From: Plasmodium coatneyi
Taxonomy: Eukaryota > Apicomplexa > Aconoidasida > Haemosporida > Plasmodiidae
Length of the DNA stretch: 64,000 nt
Assembly: GCF_001680005.1 (NCBI RefSeq)
Contig: NC_033564.1
Location: forward strand, 2,232,001 to 2,296,000
Reading direction: 5' to 3'
Shown: piece after piece, positions 22,358 to 34,700 of the stretch
How the letters are laid out: the number at the start of each line of letters is the position of its first letter
Numbering within the stretch: position 1 is the first letter of the stretch
Notes under the pieces: generated by a model
What the model was told of the DNA's origin: nothing
Databases searched by the model: none
The model's input: only the letters and a program-made list of their open reading frames with translations
Program-made: the position numbers and the translations under genes

Positions 22358-24231
22358 GGGGGGAATGAGGAAGTGATGAAGATTATGTGTGCACGTACAT
22401 ATGGACATATGTACACATTTGCATGACCCGTTCAGGCGAAAATGACGGAGCTAGCCATATGGAAATAAAATAAAAAAAAAAAAAAAAAAAAAACAGCACA
22501 GGCGTAAGCGCATAAAATTACTAACACATGCTGCAGCCCTCTCGTGAAAGAACAAATAAGGCCCAATGCGTGCTTATTTTGTCAGTTCATTTTGAAGACC
22601 CCTTTATTAAAATTGCCAAACCACATTGTGTGATAATTGCAGTGTGCCATTTTCGCTTAATTCGACGTTTACACGTATTGCATGTGAATGTACGCCAATT
22701 CACTTGCGCGCTACCCCCCGTTTGTTTAAATTCCTGCACACGCTTTAAACCTTTTTGTGCACAGGGAAAATTAAAGCAAGCAGTAGCAGATATGCGCGAC
22801 TGCATATGTACACTTGTTGGTATGTTTACATTTACCTCTACAGGGAAAATTTCCCCTCTTGCTCAATTAACACGGGTTAACGGCGTATATCCATTAACTA
22901 CCCCTTTTAGTGACCTTACGTTTTACTTTTTTTTTTTTTTTTTTTTGGTACAACTTTTTGAACCCTTTTGAATTGTCTTAACCGTAGGAAGCATATCAGA
23001 AAAAAATATATTGCATGGTCATGTAAAAGTTTTGAATGTATCTGTTTTTAACGTTAATACATGACAGTCCCTATAGGCTTCAACATGTGGAAATTTTCTG
23101 CAAAAATAATGCGCAAACGGGAGTTGTGCTTCATTTTGAGTTTAATTCATAAAGGGAAATATTGCTTCATCTGATTTTGTCGAAAAGAAGGCGCACATAA
23201 AATATGTGAATGCGTAAAAGGCTATGGCAAAGGCGCGTATGTAGTGGGGCTGTGAATAATTCCTCCTGCGGGCGCCGCCATACCAGCAGCAAAGGGGCGA
23301 ACGCGGGGGAAATTATTGCAACGTTTTTATTAAGCTAAAGGGAACCATTATTTATTCGAACGTACGAATGCATGTGATGTATGCATTCTTTTTTCCCCGC
23401 CAAGTGATATATATAAATACATATATGTATAAACTTATCTTCACTGAGTAGTACTTACCCTTTTTACGGAGTGTTAATATTACCGCTTTTTTTTTTTCTT
23501 TTTTTTTGACTGCGTTTGATTGAGAATTTTTCACAAATTAAAACGTCCTTCCGACTCTGGGGCATTTTCCCATTTTGTACGTTAAGAAAAATAAAAAAAG
23601 TATGAAACTTTTTTCATCTCACAAATGGGCCAATCCCGTGAGAGCGATTTTTTTTTTTGTACATTGAGCGCATGAATTTGTTTGATGTAAATGAATGTAC
23701 GTATCTGACGTGACAGCACTTGCTTACAAGCGCAAGTGAGAAGTGAGCAAATGAGTATGCTCTCACGTAGGTACTGTAATTACATGCCGTGCGTGTACCC
23801 TTTCGCAGAAGGGAAGGCGAAGGAAAAGGGTAACATTCCCAGTGTTCCACAACGCATGGCAATACCTTTTTTTTTTTTTTGTGATAAAAATTGCTTCTTT
23901 TTTTTTTAAACCCCCTCCGTTAAGCTCCTACATTTTATGGAGTCATTGGTCCAGAACAGATCGATTTGGTTTGATCTGCGTGGTGCCCACATGCGTCCAT
24001 GTTAAGTGGCCATGTGCCTGAATGCGTGCACCGGGTAGAACTTTAACGCTGGCACAGCTTCGCTCCATTTTACCGTTGCAGCGTCACGGCATTGTAAACA
24101 TTATATCACCACCCCAGCAGACCAGTTTTGCCCCTGTACACAAGTTTGTACGCCAGTGTAGCAGCTGCCCTGCACTGCCCGCTCACACATCTGACTTCGC
24201 CCAACTATCCAACCGTCCAATCGCGGAAAAA
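22358..24231. other. Intergenic; no gene seen
   Basis: It contains a run of about 21 A at 22472-22492, T runs at 22928-22946 and 23865-23880, and scattered short repeats. A 147-codon plus-strand frame at 22528 has no domain and ends in a poly-Phe stretch, so I do not call it. The reading frame of the next gene is open upstream to an ATG at 24022. Confidence 0.5.
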
Positions 24232-25287
24232 ATGCTCGGTGGAAGAGAAAATGACGGCTCCTCCAAAGCGTCGATGAAAAGTAAAAGCATAAAGTTAATA
24301 AAAGTGCCAAAGTTTGTTTCAAATAAATGGCTGCAATATAACAATAAAGATATTGTTGGTTTATTTGAGCAAAACAACAATGAAATTACAACCCTGTATG
24401 TGCAGAAGGATGACACTGATAACGTGAAAAAATTGAGGTGCAATAAAGCCAGTACGGTAAGTACATACATACTAAAGCAAAGTAAAGTGTCGTTAAATCC
24501 GAGTAAGGGGGTGACTCCTAGCAGCTCCCCGTCCGCCACGACGTTCACCACTGCCCATACAAACTCGAATAGTAGAACTAGCGAAAATGTAAGTCAAAGT
24601 AAAGTTAAAATTCACCTGAACAATCCTGCAAAGGAAAATGCGGAAAGGAATAAAGAAACTGATTATGTAGTGTGTGCAGATGTGTTAAAAAATTGCGAGC
24701 ATACATACTCGTTTTTGCCAACGTTAGATGAAGACTATTCCTTGGTACTAAAGGAAAGACACTATAAAACCAATGTGAAAAAAAATCGATTTACAATTAT
24801 CGAAACAAGGAATGAAGAAAATATAGATTCCTCTCACACTCTGTTTAAATACTACACATCTGATGAGAATACGCTAAATGTCAGTGGAGCGGGAAGTGCT
24901 ATGGGTGGTGGGGCCACGGTCCCCGGTGCGGGTAACACGACGAATGACTCTGGCCTGAATAGTGCAAACAGTAAGGACAACAAACTGGGAAAGAGTAACA
25001 AGCGGACTCTTCAGGACACTGATGGCCATTTCGGTTCCTCCTCTGCTTCCAAACAAAAAGCCAAACAGGTTAAAAAAATGCACGTTTTCGATCTCGATAA
25101 GGCGAAAATTAGTATGTTCAAAATATTCGAGCGAGAGGGGAAAAAGGGGGTCCCCTTTTCCGTTTTTGCCAAAAGTTTTAACATCCCGTCCAATTACTTA
25201 AAAAATATCTTAGACGAAATAGCCGTCAAAAAAAAGCGCGTCACGGATAAGAAACCGGTGTACTTTTTGAAGGACTGCATTGGTTGA
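24232..25287 (+). CDS. TFIIF beta subunit-like transcription factor (RAP30 family)
   Basis: A single exon; I choose the ATG at 24232 (AAAAA before it), giving 351 aa. An in-frame ATG at 24022 would add 70 aa that look like leader sequence. TFIIF escorts RNA polymerase II into the pre-initiation complex. The N-terminal LIKVPKFVSNKWLQ matches the RAP30 dimerisation-domain start. The C-terminal 60 residues (about 284-346) fit its winged helix: a helix KISMFKIFERE, then FSVFAKSFNIPSNYLKNILD as the recognition region, then KKPVYFLK. The linker is Ser/Asn/Thr-rich and disordered. The overall order and length fit RAP30 (249 aa in human) with insertions. The call rests on pattern recognition. Confidence 0.72.
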   Translation: MLGGRENDGSSKASMKSKSIKLIKVPKFVSNKWLQYNNKDIVGLFEQNNNEITTLYVQKDDTDNVKKLRCNKASTVSTYILKQSKVSLNPSKGVTPSSSPSATTFTTAHTNSNSRTSENVSQSKVKIHLNNPAKENAERNKETDYVVCADVLKNCEHTYSFLPTLDEDYSLVLKERHYKTNVKKNRFTIIETRNEENIDSSHTLFKYYTSDENTLNVSGAGSAMGGGATVPGAGNTTNDSGLNSANSKDNKLGKSNKRTLQDTDGHFGSSSASKQKAKQVKKMHVFDLDKAKISMFKIFEREGKKGVPFSVFAKSFNIPSNYLKNILDEIAVKKKRVTDKKPVYFLKDCIG

Positions 25288-25493
25288 CGCGGGGGCAGTT
25301 GTCATCGCGTAACTATCGGGGCAGGGGTCACGCGCATAAAGTGATTTATTCGATTGCACAGTATGGCGCACCTCTGTCACGGGTCAGTTATGTGATGAAA
25401 GATTGACAGAAATGCTTACCGGGGAGATGCTCCCCAACCCCATGAGGGGAATTAGTTGCAAGAGTACGTCTTCGCGCAGTTCTGCACTGTGCA

Positions 25494-25531
<38 letters not shown>

Positions 25532-26020
25532 TTTATCCCAGGTGTGCAATAAGGATAGCACGCGCGCCATAAGTTTGTGGAATTTTCTTTTTTTTCGAGT
25601 TTGGTGAATTGGGACGACGTGGCTAGCTGGGCAGTTAGACTGACTCTGTCGACTTTTCTGATTTGACTATTTGACCTATTTGGTGAATTTTTTTCCGTTC
25701 TTCTTAATCGATTTCATGGGCAATTCCCTGTTTTGACGAAAAAACTGAATAACACGGGAGGGGTATCGCAGACAGCGGCGACTTCTTTGTTGTGTACTGC
25801 GATTGGCTGAGGTCAGTTGTGTTGCTTCACTCGTTTTTTTTTTTTTTCGCCTATGTGTAGCTTAATAGCGTCGGATATGACTGGTATTTCGATGTAGCTG
25901 CGGAGGGGGGTGATACAGTGCAAGTGAGGGTGACCCGTGATAACAGTTATGCGCTCATGTGTATATACACATGTGGTGGAAAAGAGGCGGAATGCCCCTA
26001 TGGGTGATCCTTTTTTCTTA
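25288..26020. other. Convergent 3' flanks; no gene seen
   Basis: It separates the TFIIF-like gene (+) from TIC20 (-). A run of 28 T lies at 25498-25525. No gene-like frame was found. Confidence 0.6.
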
Positions 26021-27224
26021 CTATCCAAGCAAAGACGAGAGGAATGGAATGATCAGCGAGCCAAAGTAGATGGCCATGGTGGAGTACAAAATGGTTAAGT
26101 TGAAAATGTCCGTGTCGTTGTAGGAGTAGGGAAGAACTCGGAAGTAAAACAAAGCCAGCGCATAGCCAAACATGGACAATATTAAACTCTGCAGAATGGT
26201 AGGAGGAATATACATGATGGAATGAATGTGCGGGAAGGGGAGAATTACCTCCTCTTTTATTGTGTATTGATGGGCCAATTTGCGATGTTCACACTGACGC
26301 ATGTTTATACGCGTAGTTGGTCCTCCCTACCTGCATATGGTGGTACCTAATAAAATAGTGAAACTTGAAGCGGTTCTCTTTGACGAACAGGAAGTACAGA
26401 CCCATGAAGGTGCCAAAGGATAGGAAGGGGATGGAAGAGTACAGCTGGTTTAGTTTTTCAATTTGGAACAGGTATCTGGGGGAAAAGTGGGAATCGGAGT
26501 GACTGCACATGATGTACCCATGAAGGAACGGACCACTGCGAACGTAGGTGATGATTTCCCCGTTTCGCTGTGTCTGTACTGCACGCGTGGTTCTCTTTTC
26601 TCATTTGTCAATCGTGCGATGGAAAAAAGATAAATTCCTACTTGTGTAGCGACGACGGGAGCATATTTACGAGTGGCATGACGAAAGCCTGCAATTGATG
26701 CGGGGAAAATTGGAAGGGTCAATGTTGTGATGAGCATAGACAGCGGGGGCATAAGTAGGAGGTGCGCACTTTTGGGGGGGTGAAAAAATGGCCAGGGTGT
26801 GTGGCAAAACGTAACTGCGAAGAGGCCATGATGTAGTTAGACGTGCCTAGTGCCCCCCTGGAGAACCCACCTGAATAGCATCCATGAAGGGGAGTATGTA
26901 ACTCGTGGAGGCAATCAGTTTGTCCAACAACGTAATGTCACTTTCGCCTTGAAAAATGAAATTCATTTTTTCTTTTAAAGACATGTGGACGTGGCTGTGC
27001 CTAATTGTAACATTTGTCTTTGGGGTTTTGTTCAACGAATAAAATAACTTTCTCCCCGATGTCCGAACATCCCTTGTGCCTTTCGCATCTCCTACGCTTC
27101 CCCATTGCTTCAAATTAACGTTCGTAAAATTTTGCATTTTGATAATCCTCCCGTTACGAAAGGCTAGCACATTGAGGGTTAAAGTGACACATGCTAGAAT
27201 GCAGGTTAGCAATTGTATACCCAT
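26021..27224 (-). CDS. TIC20: Apicoplast inner-membrane translocon protein TIC20
   Basis: Four minus-strand exons, 27224-26871, 26688-26642, 26475-26331 and 26188-26021, give 237 aa. All three introns are GT..AG (GTGGGT, GTAGGA, GTAGGG) and the phases 0, 2, 0 close. The protein starts with a classical signal peptide (MGIQLLTCILACVTLTLNVL) followed by a basic, Asn/Lys-rich segment, together the bipartite leader for the relict plastid. The mature part has about four membrane helices and the Tic20 pattern YILPFMDAI then AFVMPLVNML, a helix LSFGTFMGLYFLFV with the following FIRYHHMQ, and a C-terminal YFGSLIIPFLSSLL. TIC20 forms part of the protein-import channel of the innermost apicoplast membrane. 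Confidence 0.88.
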
Positions 27225-28593
27225 TTCTTCATGTGGTGTAATTGACGTGTGTGTGTGTTGACTGGGGGGGCTTCATTTTTTTCCTGCGCCAGGTTCAGAA
27301 ATAATTTGGGGTCACTTTGGTTCGGCCGCGAATTAGGTCATCTATTCCCAAACTAATAACCACAGGAGAACCTTAATCAAACAAACATGTGTTACGCAAG
27401 AATGGATAAGTATATTTGCAAAGTGCATCGTGAGAAAAATGTGAAAAATTAAAAAATAAGTTTTTTGGGGGGAGGAGGCCCACATAATTGAATTTCTTGA
27501 GGGCTTATCTCCGGGGTGGGCGCTCCTGGTGGCCATCACGGGTGACACTGTAGCCATGGGCAGGGCTGGGCACACATGGCTTGCGAGTTGCAAAGCAGGG
27601 AAAAAAGGAAAGGGGCGGCAAAAAAAGGAGCGACGAGAAAGGGGTTCGGCTTAAAGGGGAGTTGAATGCAACTGTGGCAGGTGAGCGCAGCGCGGAAAAT
27701 GGTCTCACTCATTTTACAAGAAATTGTATTTCCCTATGTTTAATGTACCATCCACATTGGTAACTGTGCGAAACAATAAGTAGGACAAATGTGCACTTTA
27801 AAAAAAAAGGAAAAAATTTTCTGCATGACCTGTTGAGGTAATTTTCCACATTTTTCTAGCTACATTTTTTTTTCTTTTTTTTATTTCTTTTTATTATTTT
27901 TTTTTTTTCCTACATTTGTATTTTTAAATAACTGCATAAGGGGAGTTATTCCAAATTGGGATGCGGAGAAAGGAAAAAGGTGCTGAACTTTTCGGAAAAA
28001 TATTTATGCAAGAAAAAAAAAATTAAAATAAAAATTATAAAGATAAAAATTTTTGTAACAAAAAAAAAATTTAATGAACATATATTTTGAATCTACAGTG
28101 GAAAAAAAAAATTAACCAAACAAGTCAGAATAAAGTGAAGGAGGGGATATTTTTTTTTCTTCTTGAACTTATATTAATTACACATTAACATAAGCACCTT
28201 AGTACAATACGAAAAAAAGGAAAAGGAATGAAGAGTAATATGAGCATTATAGCAAATTATTTATGTTGCTTAATGGAAGGGAGTGAAATATCGTTATCGT
28301 ACTTTACTCCCATCTACTTATATGATCGTATGCTTTTTCACATATTTCGTAATAAATGATATAAATAAAACGCCTTTATCCTACACACACATATATTTTC
28401 TCTTCCACTTCACACATTCCTCAAACACCAAACCCAAAATAAGCATACACAATTTGGTGGCTACAAATTGTTTCTTCCTAAGGAAGGTGTCCTTAAGGAA
28501 CATCTTTCATAGGGACAAACTATTCCTCCCCTAAACCCGGAATCTGAACTTGGAACCTGTTCCTTAGGAACGTCATCCCTAAGAACTTGTTTC
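27225..28593. other. Intergenic between TIC20 promoter and the SICAvar 3' end
   Basis: Composition becomes strongly AT-rich from about 27780, with poly-A and poly-T runs, marking the edge of the accessory island. The last 110 bp (28480-28590) still contain VPKE-type coding repeats of the SICAvar tail, but out of frame and past its stop codon. No other gene is visible. Confidence 0.55.
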
Positions 28594-28796
28594 CTAGGAA
28601 CACCTTTCTTCGTCCCTAAACCCAAAATCTGAACTTAGAACCTGTTCCTTAGGGATAACTTCCTCAGGAATCATTTCCTTAGGAACATTTTCTTTAGGAA
28701 CATCAACCCTAAACCCGTAATCTAAACTTGGAACCTGTTCCTTAGAAACATTTTCCTTAGGAACATTTTCTTCTTTTATAAACTCACTTCCCATAA
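28482..28796 (-). repeat. VPKE/EQVPSS tail repeat, extending past the stop
   Basis: DNA units of the type GTTCCTAAGGAAC repeat in the SICAvar tail and code for VPKE.VPKEQV..S(S/L)D.GFR. Three copies of the block ending in GFR can be read. The third (28505-28605) lies in a different frame, beyond the TAG at 28594-28596. Confidence 0.75.
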
Positions 28797-31700
28797 ATTC
28801 TTGAACCAAAATTTCAAAAAAGTCCTTCTGGGCCAATTGTTTGTCCCCCCTTTGATATTCGTCTAAGACTTCTAAATGAATATCAATAATCGTGCGGTGA
28901 GCCACACGGCGGCGGGGATCTTCCCTTTTCCTACCCTTTGGAACATATCTTGGTTGTTTTCGTTCCTTTATTAAGGTATATTCATGTTGACCAAGGTGGT
29001 CGTCCACATGAGAAAGGAGTTGTTCTTGTAAGGGGGGAGAGGTTAACTGTTCCTCTCTTCTATGACGTCGTCGTTTTTTACCTAGTGCAAAATACTACAA
29101 AAAAAAGGGAGAAAATGTTTTTTTAAAAGAGGATGAATTCTTCTTTTTAAGAAAAATAAGTACTACTTTTTAACCTAAGTCAGAAATGTGCACGCTAAAT
29201 GCGAAATCCTACACATACACCCCTTAAATGTGAAATCCTACACAATCACCCCTGAAATGCGAAATCCTACACAATCACCCCTAAAATGCGAAATCCTACA
29301 CATACCCCTTAAATACAAAATCCTACACACCCCTAAGTGCGAAACCACACATTTTAAGTACAGAATCCTACACACACCCTAAAATATGAAAAACCTTACA
29401 TACCCCTAAAGTGTGAAATCCTACACAACTGTACTCATTCATTCACCTTCATTTTTTTTCCTCTTTCTTTTTTTTTTTTCTTTCCTTCTTTCCTTTTTTT
29501 TTTTTCTTTCCTTCTTTCCTTTTTTTTTTTTCTTTCCTTCTTTCCTTTTTTTTTTTTCTTTCCTTCTTTCCTTTTTTTTTTTCTTTCCTTCTTTCCTTTC
29601 CTTTCCTTTCCTTTCCTTTCCTTTCCTTTCCTTTCCTTTCCTTTCCTTTCCTTTCCTTTCCTTTCCTTTCCTTTTTTTTTTTTTTTCTTTTTCTTTCTTT
29701 CTGCGGAAGATATATTTTCTCTTTTTTTTGTTTACCTTCCAAAGGAGGTAGCACATAGCAGAAATACCAATGAAGACAGGAATGGTAGGAAGGTAAGGAA
29801 GAAGGTCAGAAGGGCCAATCTTCTTATTAACTGGGACCAGAGCGGAAGGGGTGGTTGTTCGGTGACCCCGCCCGGCAACATTTCCAGTTCTTATAACACC
29901 TGCTCCGTTCTTTCCTGATTTTGATAATGATGTTATTGATGGTGGCGGTGGAGGGGGAGGTTGTTGTCCTGGACCAGGTCCTTGACTAGGTCCCTGACCA
30001 GCTGCTTGAATACCGTTACCACCTGGACTACCACCCTTACCACTATCACCAGCAGGACTAACAGCCCCTGGAACACCTGCACCTGGGACCACAGGGATAC
30101 CTGCTCCAGGGACACCAACCACACCAGGACCAGAAGAACCAGGATTCCAGCTTCCTGTACTACCGGGTCCAGAAGAACCTAAGAAAGAAGTAAGAAAAAA
30201 GGGGTTATTAAATTTATCCTTCTTCCTTTTTCTTTTTTTTTTTATGTGCACCTTCCGGTGCTTACACTTCCTTATTTTATTTTTTATTCTTTAATTTTTA
30301 ATCTTTAATTTTTTCCTTTTTAATTTTTTACGACCTCATTTTTTTACTTCCTAATTTTTTACACGTCCTAATTTTTTACGTTTTACTTTAATAATTTTTT
30401 ACTAATTAATTCCTTACTTCCTTATTTTTTACTTTTTTACTTTTTGCACTTCTTTCACTTTCTAATTTTTTACGTCCTAATTTTTTACACGTCCCTATTT
30501 TTTGTACACTTTCTTTTTACACTTTTTTCACTTTGTAATTTTTTACTTTTTTAGATGCATCTTGTACAGGTGCACACATTTCTTAGAGTGTTCATTTTTT
30601 TTTGTTATTATTATTACTTTGAGAATGATGAGTGGGTTGAGTTTGTTCCCCAGAAGGTTGTAAAACTGTCAAAATAAGACAGAAAGTGGGGATTATATAA
30701 TATGTGATTAGTACCATAGCAAAATTCAAGATGCTACATACACCCGCTCGCATTGCAATGCACATTTTTCTGGGAAGTGTTCACTTCTTTTTTATTATTA
30801 TTACCTGCTCCTGCTTGAGGTGTGGGTTGAGTAGGTTCTAGGGAAGGTTGTATAACTATGAAATGAATGGAAGGATAAGGGAAGGAGGAATATATAATAT
30901 ATAGTGAAGGTTACCGTAAAGCACAAAATGTTGCGTGCATCTTCGGTTCACAACTTAGTGTGCTCCCTTTCCCTTTCAGTTCTCACTTTTCACTCTTATA
31001 TTTCTTATCTCGTTTAGTGGAATCCTTACCAGTGATGCCTGGACTAGGGGAAGTAGGGTTTTGGTCACCTGTTGAAGCAGGTTGTAAAGTTGGGGGCTGC
31101 CCAATGGTTCCGTGTGGGTCTGTAATAGAAATAATGAAAGGATCAGGAGCAAGGTCTACGCTTGTCCCCCTAGACACGTATATTGACGATTTCCCTGGAA
31201 GAAGTTGTGAATTAACTGGAAGTCCATCATCATCGTCCTCAAGTGTTGCATTAGGGGGAATCCAATCAGTGCTAAGAGTTGGCAGAATATCAATGTCGTT
31301 ACCTGTAACATCTGACCTAGTACTCCCTATTTCAGGTTGGTGAGCGTTGGTTTCCGCTGCCTTTGGTACTTCAGGAACTTTGGCAGGTGGTGGGCATATT
31401 TTCTTTAGAGCATTCTGTATTTTTTGATTACCGTCGAGCTTCTCTTTTACTGTATTCCATATATTTCCTTTCTTCCGGCCCCCTGTGCAATTTAGGTCGG
31501 GTTCCATTTTACACACCTCACAATCACCACCTGAGCACGCAGTTCCCATAATTGTTCCACTGGCATCAAATGCCTTATTTACGCCTTCCTCTGGTTTACA
31601 CGGAAGCTCCTTTAATGTATCTGCATAAACATTCAGGAAGGCGCATTTCATAGTTTGATGGAATATTTTATTATTTCCCTTTGCACTTGTTTCACTGCTT

Positions 31701-34700
31701 TGTTCCACTTGAGTTTTGTATACATGCATCAGTCCACTGACAATTTGTTTGCATGCTGCTTTCTTTGCTCCTTCGTCAACGTCATTGCAATAACTCTGCA
31801 TACTGAGGTCTTCCTTAGATATGGCCTCGGCAAGTGGGTCGATCTTTCCCTTCATACCATCCCAAATGTGCGTCTACACATACAATGGAAAAAAGAAGGA
31901 AGGAACATGTACGTACATTTAACACTTATACATAAAAACTTTACTCATACCTTCCCCTGAGTACGTATACAACCTTTCTACACGCATCATATGCGTTTAG
32001 ATACTAATGTCCAATATGTATTTTTCTTACCTCCCAAATTTCTTTGACCTTCTCCCCGACCTTCGTTTTTCCCTTTTCCTCTTCCCTTTTGTCCCTGGTC
32101 CATTGTGATATTACACATTGTGAACGTTGACATAAGTTACTACTTAGAGTACTCATAGTAGTTACAGTTTTTGTTATTTTGTCATTTGTGTCGAGCATTG
32201 GTTTCAACTTTTCCTCCACTTTCTCTGCACCTATTGTACACTTTAGATTAGGTTCTCTTTTACATTCAACACAATCACCACCCTTCTTCTTTTCCACACA
32301 CCAATTATCCTTATTTTCATTTCCTTTTTCAAATGCTTGTGCTATTGTTTGCTCATCGACCTTACAGGGGGCTTTAACCTCCCGTTCCAACTTATCCGCA
32401 TAGGCATTTAGGAGGAGGCATAACATGGTTTGCTTAAATAACCGGTCATCTTCAGCCTTTCTTTTCTCATCGGGAGTATTATTCCCTACATCTGCTTTTA
32501 TTTCATAAATATGCTTTAAACCTGCACCTATGAGTCGGCATGCTTTTTTCTCTGTGTCCGTGACTATTTTACTATCTTGCCCTTTAATAATATTACAGTA
32601 ACTACCCACAATTGATTCATTCGTAATTATGTCCCCAGAGAGTCCTCCTACATAACCCTTTACATCCTCCCAAGCTTCACTCTATTCATAAAAAAGGAAA
32701 AGGGGGAAGGAGCATGAATGAATAATTAACACCTAAACAAAGAGTTCTTATTCGTCCTTCCTCCTAACATATATATTCCCTAAGGCATACTTAATATTGC
32801 TAGACTCTTATGGTAAATATGATTTTTCCTTACTTCAGGTTTGCCGCTCCTATTCTTTGACCATTTCTTCGTTACACATTGTGCTCCTTGACATAAAGTA
32901 CTTGCATTATTTATGGTAGTGAGAGTTGTTTTTATGTGCTGATTGTCGTTGAGCATCCTATCCAATTTATTCCTTATATTTTTTCTGTCTTCTTCGCATT
33001 TTTGACTTTTTCTTTCATCCAACAGGTCTGTCTTCACGCTTAGTGTGCACGTTGAATAGCTCTTCTCTCTTGTACATTCAACGCAATTAGGATCATTATT
33101 ACATAGAGTTCCTTTCTTAATTTGGTCACTTAAACCAAAGGCCTGATCTATTACTTCTTTGCTTATACAAGGCTGTTTTTCCAATTTATCTGCGTATAAG
33201 TTCAAGATGATGCATCCCACAGTACGATAAAATTGTTGGTTGTCCTTGTTTTTTTCCTCATCAACTTTGTGCGTCCAATGCCCATATGGCTCCTTCTTAT
33301 ATATGTCTTCCAAACCCCTAACAATAAAATTACATGCTTTTTTGTTTGCTTCGGAAGGTGTACCATTTGTCACTTTAATACCCTCACACAGGTTGTTATT
33401 CACTGTTTTTCCATTCTTCATAGCAGTAGACAGATCTTTCAATACTTTTCCAACGTCCTGCTCCCCCCAAAATGTACACTGTACAAATGAAGGAAAAAAA
33501 GAAGAATGAAAGAACGGAATATATATGTAATTCTAATGTATGTGTAAAGGGTTTGTCGTTGTGATTTCGCCCTCTCCCCCTGCACTTATGTATAAGGAAT
33601 ATTATTCTCTTCCTTATAGTGACCCAAAGTGCAGTAGACAGCATTGTTTCTCATTTACCCAGTCTTGTTTATCCTTGGCAGCATTTATTCTGTTTTTAAA
33701 CCATTTGGTTGTTACACATTGTGCACGAGCACATAAGGTATTATTTATAGAATTTATATCAGTCAGAGTTTTTTGTATGTTGGTACCATGCTCCCCATTG
33801 AACAGATTATCCACTTCGTTCTTCACATTGTATTCGTTCTTATCGCCTATTTGGCAAGTTAAGTTGGGCTTCCTTTCACACACTTCACAATTCATGTCTT
33901 CATCTTCCTTATTCTTACCCCTACACCATTCAGCGCTCTTCCTATTTCCTTCCTTAAACATTTCTTGTATTATTTCCTCTGTGATAGGACACATGTGTCC
34001 ATTTGTTCTCTCTATCAATTTGTCCGCAAATGCATTTAATAAGACGCAGGACATAGTTCGATGGAATATTTGGTTATCAGCATGTTCCTTCTTTTTCTGT
34101 GCCTCTCTATTTGGGTCTTTCCTGTCATTCTCCTGTACCTTCCCTTTTTCAATTTTATATATATGTTCTAAACCCCTAACAATAAAATTACATGCTTTTT
34201 TGTTTGCTTCTGAAGTTGTGCCACCTTTCTTCTCAAGTTCCTTGCATAGCTCATGGTCCTCTTTAGTTTTATTGGTCATAGCAATGGACAGTGGGTCCAA
34301 TCTCCTCTTGACGTCAGAAACCCAGAAGAGATTCTACAAATGCACATAAGAATAAAGGGCAAACATATATATGTGCAATTGAAGTATATTCATAACACAC
34401 AATTGTACCTATTACTGATGCGAAGAGCGCGTACAACGCGCACTACCCATGGTCCTTCTCTTAGACACAATGGACAATATTGTTTCTTACCCAGGGAGTA
34501 CTTCCTCCATACACTCTATTTTCTCCCCATTGTGTTGTTACACATTTTGCGCGAACACATAAGTCAGTTTCCTTACTGCAGTCCTTGCCTATAAATGGAC
34601 GAAACAGTGAGTGAAGGCATGGACAGTAGGACAGATTCATTCCTTTCTTCTACAATTCCCATTTTTTTTTTCCTTCCTTTTCCATTCTCCTTATCTTTTC

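Noticed and set aside
22528..22971. 147-codon plus-strand reading frame
   Set aside because: No domain, an end made of poly-T-coded Phe, and no similarity that I recognise; typical of chance frames in this composition.
29439..29735. Lys/Glu/Gly-rich coding repeat (KERKG) downstream of the SICAvar membrane helix
   Set aside because: It is translation of the intronic CCTTT array; a GTAAAC donor right after the membrane helix and a phase-0 acceptor at 29094 restore the known cytoplasmic tail.
30983..31029. Continuation of SICAvar exon 7 past 31030
   Set aside because: A GTAAGG donor at 31029 gives phase 1, which matches the following three exons; the read-through is a Lys-rich intron translation.
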